Below are positions 36,361 to 45,418 of a stretch of DNA of 64,000 nt, in pieces. The stretch lies in the NCBI RefSeq assembly GCF_026151335.1, contig NZ_JAMQPP010000002.1; one strand, written 5' to 3'. This stretch comes from Leptospira_A soteropolitanensis (GTDB lineage: Bacteria; Spirochaetota; Leptospiria; Leptospirales; Leptospiraceae). Below the pieces are notes generated by a model. That model searched no databases, was not told where the DNA came from, and saw only the letters and a program-made list of their open reading frames with translations. The translations under genes were made by a program, and so were the position numbers. Every line of letters starts with the position of its first letter. Position 1 is the stretch's first letter.

Positions 36361-37128
36361 ATGGACGAGCTTACCAAAAGAGTTATCCCTTGCTTGGATA
36401 TCAAAGGGGGAAGGGTCGTAAAAGGCGTACAGTTTGTAAACCTAATCGATGCTGGTGATCCTGTATCTTGCGCAGTCGCTTACGAAGAAAACAAAGCAGA
36501 TGAACTTTGTTTTTTAGATATTACTGCCTCTTCTGATAAAAGAGACATTCTTCTACATTTAGTAGAACAAGTGGCAAATAAACTCTTTATTCCTTTCACG
36601 GTAGGTGGCGGAATTCGAACCGTTGAGGATGTAAAGGCTGTTTTAAACAAGGGAGCCGATAAAGTTTCCATTAATACAAGTGCCTTTCAAAATCCCAAAC
36701 TACTGAAGGAATCTAGTGAAATTTATGGATCTCAGTGTATCGTCTGTGCGATTGATGTAAAATTTCATCCAGAACGCAAACGTTATGAAGTATATCTCAA
36801 TGGCGGACGCTTAGAAACTGGTAGAGAAGCTTTAGATTGGGGTAAGGAAGCTTTTGAAATGGGTGCCGGCGAAATTTTACTGACTTCAATGGATAAAGAT
36901 GGAACCAAAGATGGTTTTGATATCACACTGATGAAGTCTTTTACTTCCAATCTTTCCATTCCAATCATTGCATCCGGTGGTGCAGGGAATCCAGAACATA
37001 TGGCAGAAGTCATCCTTCGTGGTGGTGCCGATGCCGTACTTGCCGCCTCCATTTTTCACTTCGGTGAATTTTCAATTCAAGAAACAAAACAAACAATGAA
37101 AGAGATGGGAATCAAAGTGAGATTATGA
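36361..37128 (+). CDS. hisF: Imidazole glycerol phosphate synthase cyclase subunit (HisF)
   Basis: HisF uses ammonia from HisH to close the imidazole ring in histidine synthesis. The 255-residue TIM-barrel protein has IPCLDIKGGRVVKG with the first catalytic Asp (about 12), VGGGIRTVEDV, CAIDVKF with the second (about 130), SMDKDGTKDG near 176 and IASGGAGNPEH near 200. It starts one base after gatA and its TGA overlaps the symporter start as ATGA. No other his genes are in the window. Confidence 0.97.
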   Translation: MDELTKRVIPCLDIKGGRVVKGVQFVNLIDAGDPVSCAVAYEENKADELCFLDITASSDKRDILLHLVEQVANKLFIPFTVGGGIRTVEDVKAVLNKGADKVSINTSAFQNPKLLKESSEIYGSQCIVCAIDVKFHPERKRYEVYLNGGRLETGREALDWGKEAFEMGAGEILLTSMDKDGTKDGFDITLMKSFTSNLSIPIIASGGAGNPEHMAEVILRGGADAVLAASIFHFGEFSIQETKQTMKEMGIKVRL

Positions 37129-38855
37129 TTCCGTTCCATTTTCTAGATTTTGTTTTTTTCCTCTCTCCATTTGTCATTATTGTCCTTCTTTTATTTCGTT
37201 TTCGCTCCAAACAAAAATCCACTAAAGAATACTTCCAAGCAGAAGGAAGTTTGTCTTGGTTTGTGGCAGGTACAGCAATGGTGGCCACCACGTTTGCGGC
37301 AGATACACCACTTGCTGTAACGGAAATTATACGAGGACAAGGAATTTCTGGTAATTGGATTTGGTGGTATATGGCTGTGGGTGGATTTGTCACAGTATTT
37401 TTCTTTTCCAAACTTTGGAAAAGATCCGGCGCAACGACCGATTTAGAACTAATAGGACTACGTTATAGCGGAAAAGAAGCAGATTTTTTAAGAGGATTCA
37501 AAGCCTTTGTGATTGGTTTTTTACTCAATCTTGTGATTCTCGGTTGGGTCAATTTAGCCATGTTAAAAATCATTCCAGTTTTTTTCCCGAATCTAACAAG
37601 CCCACAATTACTCATATATTTATTACTGTTTGGAGTGTTTTATACTTCGATTGCGGGACTTCGTGGAATTTCTTATATCGATGTCTTTCAGTTTTTTTTA
37701 GCATGGATAGGGTGTATCCTCTTTGCTTATTTCGCAGTAAATTTACCTTCCGTTGGTGGATTGGAAGGATTAAAACATAAGTTAGATGCAAACAAAATTT
37801 TATTCCTTCCGAATGGGAAATCGGGAACCCTTCCTTGGGATCATTTCTTAATCTTACTAACAGTACTTTGGTGGTCAAGTTGGTATCCCGGTTCGGAACC
37901 AGGCGGAGGAGGATACATAGCCCAAAGAATCCTTGCAACAAAAAATGAAAACGCTGCACTAAAAGGTTCTCTTTGGTTTGTGGTTGCCCATTATTTTGTT
38001 CGGCCTTGGCCCTGGATTCTAGTTGCTCTCGTATCGATTGTGCTTTATCCCAATCTCTCTGAAGCAGAAAGTGGGAAAGGATTCCTTATGGTACTACAAG
38101 AAGGAATGCCTAGTGGAATGATGGGTCTTATGCTAAGTGCCTTTCTTGCGGCTTATTTATCAACTTTAGCAACACATTTGAATTGGGGAGCCTCTTACCT
38201 TGTCAATGACCTATTAAAACCAATGACAAAAGTTGGTAAACCAGATTCTTATTATCTCAAAATCTCCTATGGAATCCAAATCCTAACAGCGGTTTGTTCC
38301 TTTTTTCTTGCTGTTTATGGAATGGAAACCATCAAAGGTGCTTGGGTATTTTTACTTGAGGCCTCTTCCGGGATTGGTTTTATCTTAATTGCCCGTTGGT
38401 TTTTTTGGCGTATTTCTGCATGGACAGAAATTTTGGCCTTTATCCTTTCCCCGATTTTATATTTACTTTTTGCTGTTTATCTAAAAGCAGTATTTCCATA
38501 TTCTATTTTCTATACGGCAATCACTTCTAGCATCATTCTGATTCTTTCTACTTATGTTTTACCTACTACCAAACAAGATGTTTTAGTTCGATTTTATGAA
38601 ACAACGAAACCTCCTTTTTTCTTTTGGAAAGGTTTATTTAAAAAAGAAAAGGAGCAAAAACAAATCATTTATCCGAATCATTTGATTGTCTCTTTTTTAG
38701 GGACTATTTCCGGTCTTTGTTTTGTATTTGGGGGATTATATTCGATCCAATGTTTGGTTTGGAAAGAAGGAGAAATTTTGATTGGTTTACCGACCTTTCT
38801 TTTAGGATTCTTTGGCTTATATTTTTCAATCCAATCGTTACAAGAAAAAACTTAA
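37125..38855 (+). CDS. Sodium:solute symporter family transporter
   Basis: This is a 576-residue integral membrane protein with roughly 13 hydrophobic segments. The N-terminal pattern, SLSWFVAGTAMVATTFAADTPLAVTE, and a central LSAFLAAYLSTLATHLNWGASYLVND segment match the sodium:solute symporter (SSS) family, in which these regions form the substrate and sodium sites. A soluble basic loop lies near 495-520. The substrate cannot be told from the sequence. It is translationally coupled to hisF. Confidence 0.87.
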   Translation: MIPFHFLDFVFFLSPFVIIVLLLFRFRSKQKSTKEYFQAEGSLSWFVAGTAMVATTFAADTPLAVTEIIRGQGISGNWIWWYMAVGGFVTVFFFSKLWKRSGATTDLELIGLRYSGKEADFLRGFKAFVIGFLLNLVILGWVNLAMLKIIPVFFPNLTSPQLLIYLLLFGVFYTSIAGLRGISYIDVFQFFLAWIGCILFAYFAVNLPSVGGLEGLKHKLDANKILFLPNGKSGTLPWDHFLILLTVLWWSSWYPGSEPGGGGYIAQRILATKNENAALKGSLWFVVAHYFVRPWPWILVALVSIVLYPNLSEAESGKGFLMVLQEGMPSGMMGLMLSAFLAAYLSTLATHLNWGASYLVNDLLKPMTKVGKPDSYYLKISYGIQILTAVCSFFLAVYGMETIKGAWVFLLEASSGIGFILIARWFFWRISAWTEILAFILSPILYLLFAVYLKAVFPYSIFYTAITSSIILILSTYVLPTTKQDVLVRFYETTKPPFFFWKGLFKKEKEQKQIIYPNHLIVSFLGTISGLCFVFGGLYSIQCLVWKEGEILIGLPTFLLGFFGLYFSIQSLQEKT

Positions 38856-38875
38856 AAATCTTTCACGAATCTAAT

Positions 38876-39979
38876 TTAATAAGGGGAATTTCTGATTTCA
38901 GATATCACTGACATAAATAGATTTCTGCTTTTCGTATCATCAACATTTTTTGTTTGGAAGGCCATCATGGAATGGTCAACGTCTGCCACTTGGATCTGTT
39001 TGTAGGATAAATTCCCAAGTAAAGCACTATTGATGGGTACAATCCCATCAGACTGCGTAAAACTAGCGTTATTCAAAATGGAACAACCTGCCTTGTAATA
39101 TTCGGCTTCTCCGACATTACAATCACTCATCACTCCGGCAAAACTCACAAATCTTCCATTCAAACCGGAACTTAAATAGGATTGATTCAAAGCATCTAAA
39201 ACCGGATTGTTTGCTCCCGCCAAATTAGTTTGCCCTACGCCTTGGTTGGTATGACCAAGCTCCGAACCACCTTGCGTTCCCACAAGATAACTTCCTAACT
39301 CATTTAAAAAGGGATTACTGTTTAAAAAACTGGGAGTAGCAAATGGGGATCCAAATTGAGGACTTGCTAAGGTTACTACCAAACGAACAAAAGGTAAAAA
39401 TCCGTTTTCTGGTGCCAAAGCCATCCGAGTCACTAGTCCTCCCATTGAATGTGCTACTATATATACTTGGTCAGAATCTGAAAACTGAGAACGTAGAGTA
39501 GAGTGAAATTGCCTTCCATTCACTAGAATACTATTGGATGTTCGGTAAGTGTAAAGATAAAGATCAAACTCACTAATGGCAGACTCCCTTCCTTCCTGGA
39601 AATGAATCATTCCGTTGGAAAAAGTATTTTTTATATTCTGGATCTTTTTTTCGTCGTTTGTAACAGGATCAGAATCTCTTTCTGCTGGATTCCAACCATG
39701 AATAAAAATTATCTTTTTTTTGCCGGTCTTTGCAAAATAATCAGATGATACAAATTGCGCATCAGACAAATTTCTAGAGAATCCAGGAACAAAACCAAAA
39801 AGTTTTTGGTTTGGATTTTGCATAAGACCAAGCCAAGCGAGAAGTAACAATTCGTAGTTCTTTTTCTTTTCAGAAACAAATTCCTTTCTATAAAAATCAT
39901 AAATGCAAGATTGGAATACAAAAATCCCAATGAAGAAAAATACGAAAGTCGATAGTTTATTTCGCCTAACGCGAAACAT
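38876..39979 (-). CDS. Lipoprotein with alpha/beta-hydrolase (lipase/PGAP1-like) domain
   Basis: The 367-residue protein has a basic N-terminus and signal ending VFQSC at about Cys25, then a hydrolase domain. FIHGWNPAERD supplies the oxyanion region, VAHSMGGLVTRMAL the nucleophile elbow (Ser near 173), SDGIVPINSALL a candidate acid and VDHSMM a candidate catalytic His near the end. It could cleave a lipid ester in the envelope. The lipobox is relaxed, as in spirochaetes. It overlaps the methyltransferase gene by 14 bases at the end of the folD operon and converges on the symporter gene. Confidence 0.83.
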   Translation of the reverse strand: MFRVRRNKLSTFVFFFIGIFVFQSCIYDFYRKEFVSEKKKNYELLLLAWLGLMQNPNQKLFGFVPGFSRNLSDAQFVSSDYFAKTGKKKIIFIHGWNPAERDSDPVTNDEKKIQNIKNTFSNGMIHFQEGRESAISEFDLYLYTYRTSNSILVNGRQFHSTLRSQFSDSDQVYIVAHSMGGLVTRMALAPENGFLPFVRLVVTLASPQFGSPFATPSFLNSNPFLNELGSYLVGTQGGSELGHTNQGVGQTNLAGANNPVLDALNQSYLSSGLNGRFVSFAGVMSDCNVGEAEYYKAGCSILNNASFTQSDGIVPINSALLGNLSYKQIQVADVDHSMMAFQTKNVDDTKSRNLFMSVISEIRNSPY

Positions 39980-40739
39980 TTTGTATCCTATCTAAAGTAA
40001 TTCCGCAAGCAACCACAACATTCAAAGAAGTGACAGATCCAAAAAGTGGAATCCTTGCTACATAATCTGCTTCTTCCAAAAGCAAACGTTTCACACCTTC
40101 CCCTTCATTTCCCATAATGACAGCCATCTGCGATGCCTCAGGTAAAGTTTCCCAAATGGATTCTTCTCCTTCCTCATCCGTTGCAAGAATCCAATATTCG
40201 TTCTTTTTCAAAAACTCCATTCCATGCATAAGATTGGCAACTCGATAAATCTGTAAGTGGTGGACCGCTCCGGCAGAAACCTTTTCCACAACAGGAGTAA
40301 TAGGGGAAGTATCCCTATCAGACATTAATACATGTTTTACTCCCATACATTCGGCGGTTCTCAAAATATTTCCTAAGTTTCCTGGGTCTTGTATCCTATC
40401 TAAAATTAAAATAGGACCTTCCCCTGCTTCAACGTTTTGTTTAAAATTCTCAAAACTTAATGAAGAAAAAGCTTTCTGTTTGGTTCGAATGATTACATAA
40501 CCTTGGTGATTTTTATCTGAGGCAATCCGATCTAGTTCTCGAGTAGATGTAGTTGTAAATTTAACTGAATTAGGAAGGTAACTTCGGATTCTTTGTTTTT
40601 CCTCATTTCCAAGTGAATCTTTAATGATGACTTCACGAATGGTTTTAATCCCTCGTTCGGGAGCCATTTGATCTAAGGATTCCAAAAATTCAAAAAAATT
40701 ACGTTTTCCAAAAAGGATTTCTACTGGGCTTTTTTCCAT
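39966..40739 (-). CDS. SpoU/TrmH-family RNA 2'-O-methyltransferase, RlmB-like
   Basis: The 257-residue protein has an N-terminal substrate-binding domain (about 1-95, starting VEILFGKRNFFEF) and a SPOUT methyltransferase domain. The three motifs are DRIQDPGNLGNILRTAE (near 113-129), IMGNEGEGVKRLL (near 205-217) and IPLFGSVTSLNVVVACGI near the C-terminus. RlmB methylates G2251 of 23S rRNA; the exact target is inferred from layout only. The gene overlaps cysS upstream by 19 bases and the lipoprotein gene downstream by 14 bases. Confidence 0.9.
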   Translation of the reverse strand: MEKSPVEILFGKRNFFEFLESLDQMAPERGIKTIREVIIKDSLGNEEKQRIRSYLPNSVKFTTTSTRELDRIASDKNHQGYVIIRTKQKAFSSLSFENFKQNVEAGEGPILILDRIQDPGNLGNILRTAECMGVKHVLMSDRDTSPITPVVEKVSAGAVHHLQIYRVANLMHGMEFLKKNEYWILATDEEGEESIWETLPEASQMAVIMGNEGEGVKRLLLEEADYVARIPLFGSVTSLNVVVACGITLDRIQNVSR

Positions 40740-42178
40740 GTGGTTTTTCCATCTTTTGTATCAGCAAGAACTATCCCTTTTTCTTCCAATTCTTTACGAA
40801 TTCTGTCTGCAGAAGAGAAATCTTTATTTTGTTTGGCCGTCTTTCTTATTGCAATCTGCTCTAAGATCCATTCTTCCGAAAGTCCGTCCAAATCCTGACT
40901 TTGTTTTTTAAACTGAAATACAGCAAATAGTTCATTGATTTTAAAAAACAAATGAGCTATTTCCTTTAAATACAGAGTATCAATGTTTGAAACATGAGAA
41001 TCCAAATATTGGTTCACAATGCGAACAAGTTCAAATACAGAAGCAAGAGCCTTCGGAACATTCAAATCGTCAGCCAAAGAATTCATAAATTCCAAATTTA
41101 TATTTTGTAAATCTAAAGCAGAAAATTGGAATTCTTCAAACTTTTCGGGAACAGTATCCCATAAATTTCCCACTTCTAATACGCGGTAAATCGTATTCTG
41201 AATTCGTTCCATAGCAATTTTTGATTCTTCCAATTTGCCAAGAGAAAAGTTCAACTTACTTCTGTAATGTGCAGAAATCAAATGATAACGAATTGAATTC
41301 GGATCGTATCCTTTCTCTAAAATATCTCGCAAAGTGTAAAAGTTACCTTTGCTTTTTGACATTTTTTCACCATCAACTAACAAATGCTCGCAGTGAAGCC
41401 ATGTTCCAACAAATTCCTCATTTGGGTAGGCACCAAGGCTTTGAGCCGCCTCATTCTCATGATGAGGGAAGAGGAGGTCAATACCTCCCGTATGAATATC
41501 AACACCAGAACCATAAACCTTTCGAATCATTGCTGAACATTCTAAATGCCAACCAGGACGTCCGTTTCCAATCCGAGTATGCCAACATTTTTCTTCTTCA
41601 CTCTTTTGATTTTTCCATAGGACAAAATCTCTTACGTCGTCCTTTTCGTATTCATCAGCATCATAACGAACCCCTGCCTTCATACCAGAAACATCAATTT
41701 TAGATAGTTCCCCGTATCGACTAAATTTCTGGATCGAAAAGTATAAGTTTCCATCTTTTTCGTAAACAAGTCCATTGGAACTCAATGTTTCCACAAGTCC
41801 AACCATTGCGTCAATGGATTCAGTGGCTTTCGGGTAATGTTCTAATTTCTGAACATGGAGAGTTTCTAAATCTTTAAAAAAAGCCTCTGTCCAAGGTTTT
41901 GTGAATTCTTCTACACTTATTTTTCTTTTTATTGATTCGTTTATAATTTTATCATCTATGTCAGTGATATTCATTGACTGATTCAGCTTATAACCACCTA
42001 ACAAAAGAGAGCGCCGAAGAACATCTACGAACAAAAAAGATCGAATATTTCCAATATGGGCAAAGTTATAAACCGTTGGCCCACACGAGTAAATGGTCAC
42101 ATTAGAAGGATCTTTTGGTAAAAATTTTTCTTTTTTACCCGATTTTGAATTTTGAAATACAAAAGGAACAACTGTCAT
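40721..42178 (-). CDS. cysS: Cysteinyl-tRNA synthetase
   Basis: This class I enzyme charges tRNA(Cys). The 485-residue protein has the zinc-binding YSCGPTVYN near 30, the HIGNIRS variant of HIGH near 41, HLECSAM and FPHHENE as further metal ligands near 213-243, and KMSKSKGN near 273. The C-terminal DALR-like helical domain and anticodon region are complete. It starts with an ATG that overlaps the esterase-like gene stop (ATGA) and its end overlaps the methyltransferase gene, so it lies in a compact operon. Confidence 0.97.
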   Translation of the reverse strand: MTVVPFVFQNSKSGKKEKFLPKDPSNVTIYSCGPTVYNFAHIGNIRSFLFVDVLRRSLLLGGYKLNQSMNITDIDDKIINESIKRKISVEEFTKPWTEAFFKDLETLHVQKLEHYPKATESIDAMVGLVETLSSNGLVYEKDGNLYFSIQKFSRYGELSKIDVSGMKAGVRYDADEYEKDDVRDFVLWKNQKSEEEKCWHTRIGNGRPGWHLECSAMIRKVYGSGVDIHTGGIDLLFPHHENEAAQSLGAYPNEEFVGTWLHCEHLLVDGEKMSKSKGNFYTLRDILEKGYDPNSIRYHLISAHYRSKLNFSLGKLEESKIAMERIQNTIYRVLEVGNLWDTVPEKFEEFQFSALDLQNINLEFMNSLADDLNVPKALASVFELVRIVNQYLDSHVSNIDTLYLKEIAHLFFKINELFAVFQFKKQSQDLDGLSEEWILEQIAIRKTAKQNKDFSSADRIRKELEEKGIVLADTKDGKTTWKKAQ

Positions 42179-43143
42179 AAGGCAAAAATTTCTTTAACAA
42201 ACTCAAGGTTGGCTTGAGGTTGTTTATCTTTTCCTGCTTCGTTTCCTTCTGTAGGATACAACTGCATTCGTTTATCGCAATTCATATGATTAAACAAAGC
42301 AAATGTAGATTTTGGATGGGAAATCACATCTTCCATACCACAAGAGAATAGTGCCGGAATCTTTATTTTTTTTGCAAAGTTTAATGCATCAAAATAAGCA
42401 AGTTCCTTTTTATAATCTATTTTTTTAGTAGCTCTCTTTTCCAAAAAAGGTGTAAGCTCTCTCACCCAAGGATTTCCTTTTAAAGAAATCTGGTCTTTGT
42501 CTATATAACAAAAGGAAGGTGTTTCTAAAATGAGTCCTTTAATTCTATCTGAGTAAGCTGCTCCAAAGACAGAAAGTGCGGATCCTAATGACTTCCCATG
42601 CAAAATAATTTGATCACCATCAATTCCATCGGTTAAACGTAAAAATTCAATCGTACGAATTACATCTAAATAAAGTTTACGCATATAAAACTCTTCTTTT
42701 TGGTCGAGACCATACGCAAAATAATTAGGAGTCCAGCCAATTGGTGCTTTTCCTGTAACCGGATCAATGGGTGCATGAATCATTTCTTCACCATGACCAC
42801 GTAAGGTGAGATGTAGCTGTGCCACTCCCAAATCAGAATACCCTTTTTGAATTTCTTCTGGAAGCGCTAAATAATCATGAAAATAAACAATGACTGGCCT
42901 GTTTCCCCTTTTTCTAGGGATAGCCAATTTCCCATGTAACACATGATTGCCGATACTTTGAAAACTCACATCGTTCAGTGATTCCCAAATAAAAGAACCT
43001 TTCAGAACGGTTTTATAACTGGCTTTGATGGGAACTTTTTTTAATTCGGAAATTCCTTCTTTCCAAAAACTATCTAAATCCGAAGGAGGATCAAGTTTTG
43101 GAACCGTCTGGAAACATTCATCAAAACTAACGGTTTGAGGCAT
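42175..43143 (-). CDS. Acetyl xylan esterase-like alpha/beta hydrolase, catalytic His replaced
   Basis: The 322-residue protein follows the AXE1/cephalosporin-deacetylase fold pattern: an LTLRGHGEE segment where the family has RGQG, a G-K-S-L-G nucleophile elbow (Ser185), and GMEDVISHP with the acid (Asp272). At the place where the family has a YP-x-x-GHE motif, the sequence reads YPTEGNEAG, so Asn301 replaces the usual catalytic His. If the alignment is right, normal hydrolysis is unlikely. It overlaps folD by 17 bases and cysS by an ATGA. No carbohydrate genes surround it. Confidence 0.78.
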   Translation of the reverse strand: MPQTVSFDECFQTVPKLDPPSDLDSFWKEGISELKKVPIKASYKTVLKGSFIWESLNDVSFQSIGNHVLHGKLAIPRKRGNRPVIVYFHDYLALPEEIQKGYSDLGVAQLHLTLRGHGEEMIHAPIDPVTGKAPIGWTPNYFAYGLDQKEEFYMRKLYLDVIRTIEFLRLTDGIDGDQIILHGKSLGSALSVFGAAYSDRIKGLILETPSFCYIDKDQISLKGNPWVRELTPFLEKRATKKIDYKKELAYFDALNFAKKIKIPALFSCGMEDVISHPKSTFALFNHMNCDKRMQLYPTEGNEAGKDKQPQANLEFVKEIFAL

Positions 43144-44002
43144 GGGAATCCAACTTAGGTGAAAACTGATTTAAAAAACTATACATAGTTTGTAAAAGAA
43201 GAACTGAAATTGTCATTGGACCAACTCCACCAGGTACTGGCGTATAATAAGAAGCTTTGTCTTTTACTTTGGAAATTTCAATATCTCCTACATTGCCAAC
43301 ATTATAGCCAGCATCCAAAACCACTGCTCCTTCCTTAATCCAATCAGCCTTTATGAACTCAGGTTTTCCAACTGCACCTACCACAATGTCTGCTTGTTTC
43401 ACAAGGTCAGGTAAATTTTTAGTTTTCGAATGACATAAAGTAACTGTAGCGTTTAAATTTGTGAGCATAATTGCCATAGGTTTTCCAAGAATAGGAGAAC
43501 GTCCAACAACGACTGCATGTTTACCAGTTACATCAATTCCATATTCTTGAAGGAGTAAAACCATTCCATAAGGAGTACACGGATAATATGCTTCACTATT
43601 CATAGAAAGTTTTCCAAAGGAAATGGTAGTCACACCATCCACATCCTTCTCTAAAGCAATTTCATCAAAACACAAACGTTCATCAATTTGGTGCGGTACT
43701 GGATGTTGTAAAAGAATTCCATGAACTGAATTATCTGCATTCAGTTTTTTAATTTCGGCTAACAGCTCTTCTGTGGTTGTTTCTTCTTTCATCCGAACAT
43801 ACCGAGAACCCATTCCCACTTTTTCGCAGGCTTTTACTTTCATGTTCACATAAGTTTCCGATGCAGGGTTATCCCCAACAAGGATGGTGGCAAGAGTGGG
43901 AACCCCTTTGCCTTCGGATTTTGCTTTCGCTAATGTTTCTGCGATTCGATTTCGAATTTTTTCGGAAATCGCTTTACCGTCTAATAGGATGCTAGATTTC
44001 AT
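43127..44002 (-). CDS. folD: Methylenetetrahydrofolate dehydrogenase/cyclohydrolase (FolD)
   Basis: FolD interconverts methylene-, methenyl- and 10-formyl-tetrahydrofolate with NADP. The 291-residue protein has the ETYVNMKVKACEKVG motif with the catalytic Tyr and Lys near 50-60, LLQHPVPHQID near 98, VDGVTTISFGKL, the Rossmann motif GRSPILGKPMA near 165 and PGGVGPMTISVLL near the C-terminus. It heads the minus-strand operon folD, esterase-like, cysS, RlmB-like, lipoprotein, each overlapping the next. It is divergent from asnS with a 55-bp gap. Confidence 0.97.
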   Translation of the reverse strand: MKSSILLDGKAISEKIRNRIAETLAKAKSEGKGVPTLATILVGDNPASETYVNMKVKACEKVGMGSRYVRMKEETTTEELLAEIKKLNADNSVHGILLQHPVPHQIDERLCFDEIALEKDVDGVTTISFGKLSMNSEAYYPCTPYGMVLLLQEYGIDVTGKHAVVVGRSPILGKPMAIMLTNLNATVTLCHSKTKNLPDLVKQADIVVGAVGKPEFIKADWIKEGAVVLDAGYNVGNVGDIEISKVKDKASYYTPVPGGVGPMTISVLLLQTMYSFLNQFSPKLDSHASNR

Positions 44003-44057
44003 TCTGTAAGTTCAAATTTTCAGAGAAAATTGAACTGGCAAACAGAAAAAACCATCA

Positions 44058-45359
44058 ATGATTCCAAGTTTAGATCCATCAAAATCCAATTCTCATCCCA
44101 CTTCCACTCATAGCTTCCAAGGTTGGGTCCAAGGACTCCGAGGAAATAACCATGTCCAATTCCTCCAACTCCGCTCCGAGGGAAAAATCTTCCAAGTGGT
44201 AGCAGAAAAAGAATTTTTAGGGGAAGATATCTTCAAACAGGTCAAAGGCCTTCCTCAGGAAACCTCACTTGTGGTAGAGGGTATTTTACAAGAGAATGCC
44301 AAGGCACCGGGCGGAAAGGAATTGTTTTTACACGCTTTATCCATAGTAGGTGAGTCCGACCAATACCCGATCACTCCGAAAGAACATGGACCCGATTTTT
44401 TACACAATCATAGACATTTATGGTTACGTTCCAAACGCCAACTTGCCATCCAAAGAGTGCGATCCGAATTGTCCTTTGCCATCAGAGAATTCTTTCGTAA
44501 TGACGGATACACCCTCATCGACACACCCATTCTCACAGGCTCCATTGGCGAATCAGCCGGAACTCTTTTTTCCACAGAATATTTCGATTTAGGACAGGCT
44601 TATCTGGCCCAAACGGGACAATTGTATTTAGAAACGGCAGCCTTTGCTCACTCGAAAGTCTACTGTTTTGGCCCCACATTTCGTGCAGAGAAAAGCAAAA
44701 CAAGAAGGCACTTAACAGAATTCTGGATGTTGGAAGCGGAAACTGCCTTTCTTGGCCAAGATGGAAATTTAGACCTACAAGAACGATTTGTAAAAACAGT
44801 CCTAAAGACCACCATCGAACGCACCTTAGAAGATCTAAAGGTTTTGGACAGGGATCCCGCGCCTCTTTTAGAACAACTGGCAAAAACCTTCCCTCGTGTC
44901 GATTATGGAGAAGCCATCCAAATTTTACAAACCGCCGGCGAAGAGATCACTTGGGGAGAAGATATCAATTCCGATAGAGAACAAATTCTCACAACTCATT
45001 TTGGAACAGCAATATTTATCCAAAATTTTCCACGTTCCATCAAGGCCTTTTATATGAAACAAAATCCAAACGATCCGAAAACCGTCCTCTCTGCAGACCT
45101 CATTGCACCTGATGGCATCGGAGAGATCATCGGAGGTTCGGAAAGGGAAGAATCTTACGAAAAAATTGTGGAACGGCTCAAAGAAGAGGAGTTACCTCCA
45201 GAGGATTATTCTTGGTATTTGGACCTTCGTAAATATGGCTCTGTCCCACATTCTGGATTTGGAATGGGTTTAGAGAGGGTGATTGCTTGGATTTGTGGTT
45301 TATCCCATATTCGGGAATGCATTCCATTCCCAAGGATGATTTACAGACTGAGTCCCTAA
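44058..45359 (+). CDS. asnS: Asparaginyl-tRNA synthetase
   Basis: This class II synthetase charges tRNA(Asn) with asparagine. The 433-residue protein has an N-terminal OB-fold anticodon-binding domain (about 15-110) and a catalytic core with motif 1 near 130-150, motif 2 FRAEKSKTRRHLTEFWMLE near 214 and motif 3 GFGMGLERVIAW near 400. The AETSxT-like region is present as QLYLETAAFA. The length and the FRAEKS-x-T-R-R-H motif fit AsnS rather than AspS, which is longer. The gene is alone on its strand between folD and a TPR-like gene. Confidence 0.93.
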   Translation: MIPSLDPSKSNSHPTSTHSFQGWVQGLRGNNHVQFLQLRSEGKIFQVVAEKEFLGEDIFKQVKGLPQETSLVVEGILQENAKAPGGKELFLHALSIVGESDQYPITPKEHGPDFLHNHRHLWLRSKRQLAIQRVRSELSFAIREFFRNDGYTLIDTPILTGSIGESAGTLFSTEYFDLGQAYLAQTGQLYLETAAFAHSKVYCFGPTFRAEKSKTRRHLTEFWMLEAETAFLGQDGNLDLQERFVKTVLKTTIERTLEDLKVLDRDPAPLLEQLAKTFPRVDYGEAIQILQTAGEEITWGEDINSDREQILTTHFGTAIFIQNFPRSIKAFYMKQNPNDPKTVLSADLIAPDGIGEIIGGSEREESYEKIVERLKEEELPPEDYSWYLDLRKYGSVPHSGFGMGLERVIAWICGLSHIRECIPFPRMIYRLSP

Positions 45360-45418
45360 TTTTTCTTAAAGGAAATTTTGCTCATAATCCGATCCTTTAA
45401 AGGAAAGAGAGGATTCTT

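Noticed and set aside
41221..41703. 160-residue open frame opposite cysS
   Set aside because: cysS motifs on the other strand are complete; the plus-strand product is unlike a protein and lacks a ribosome binding site.
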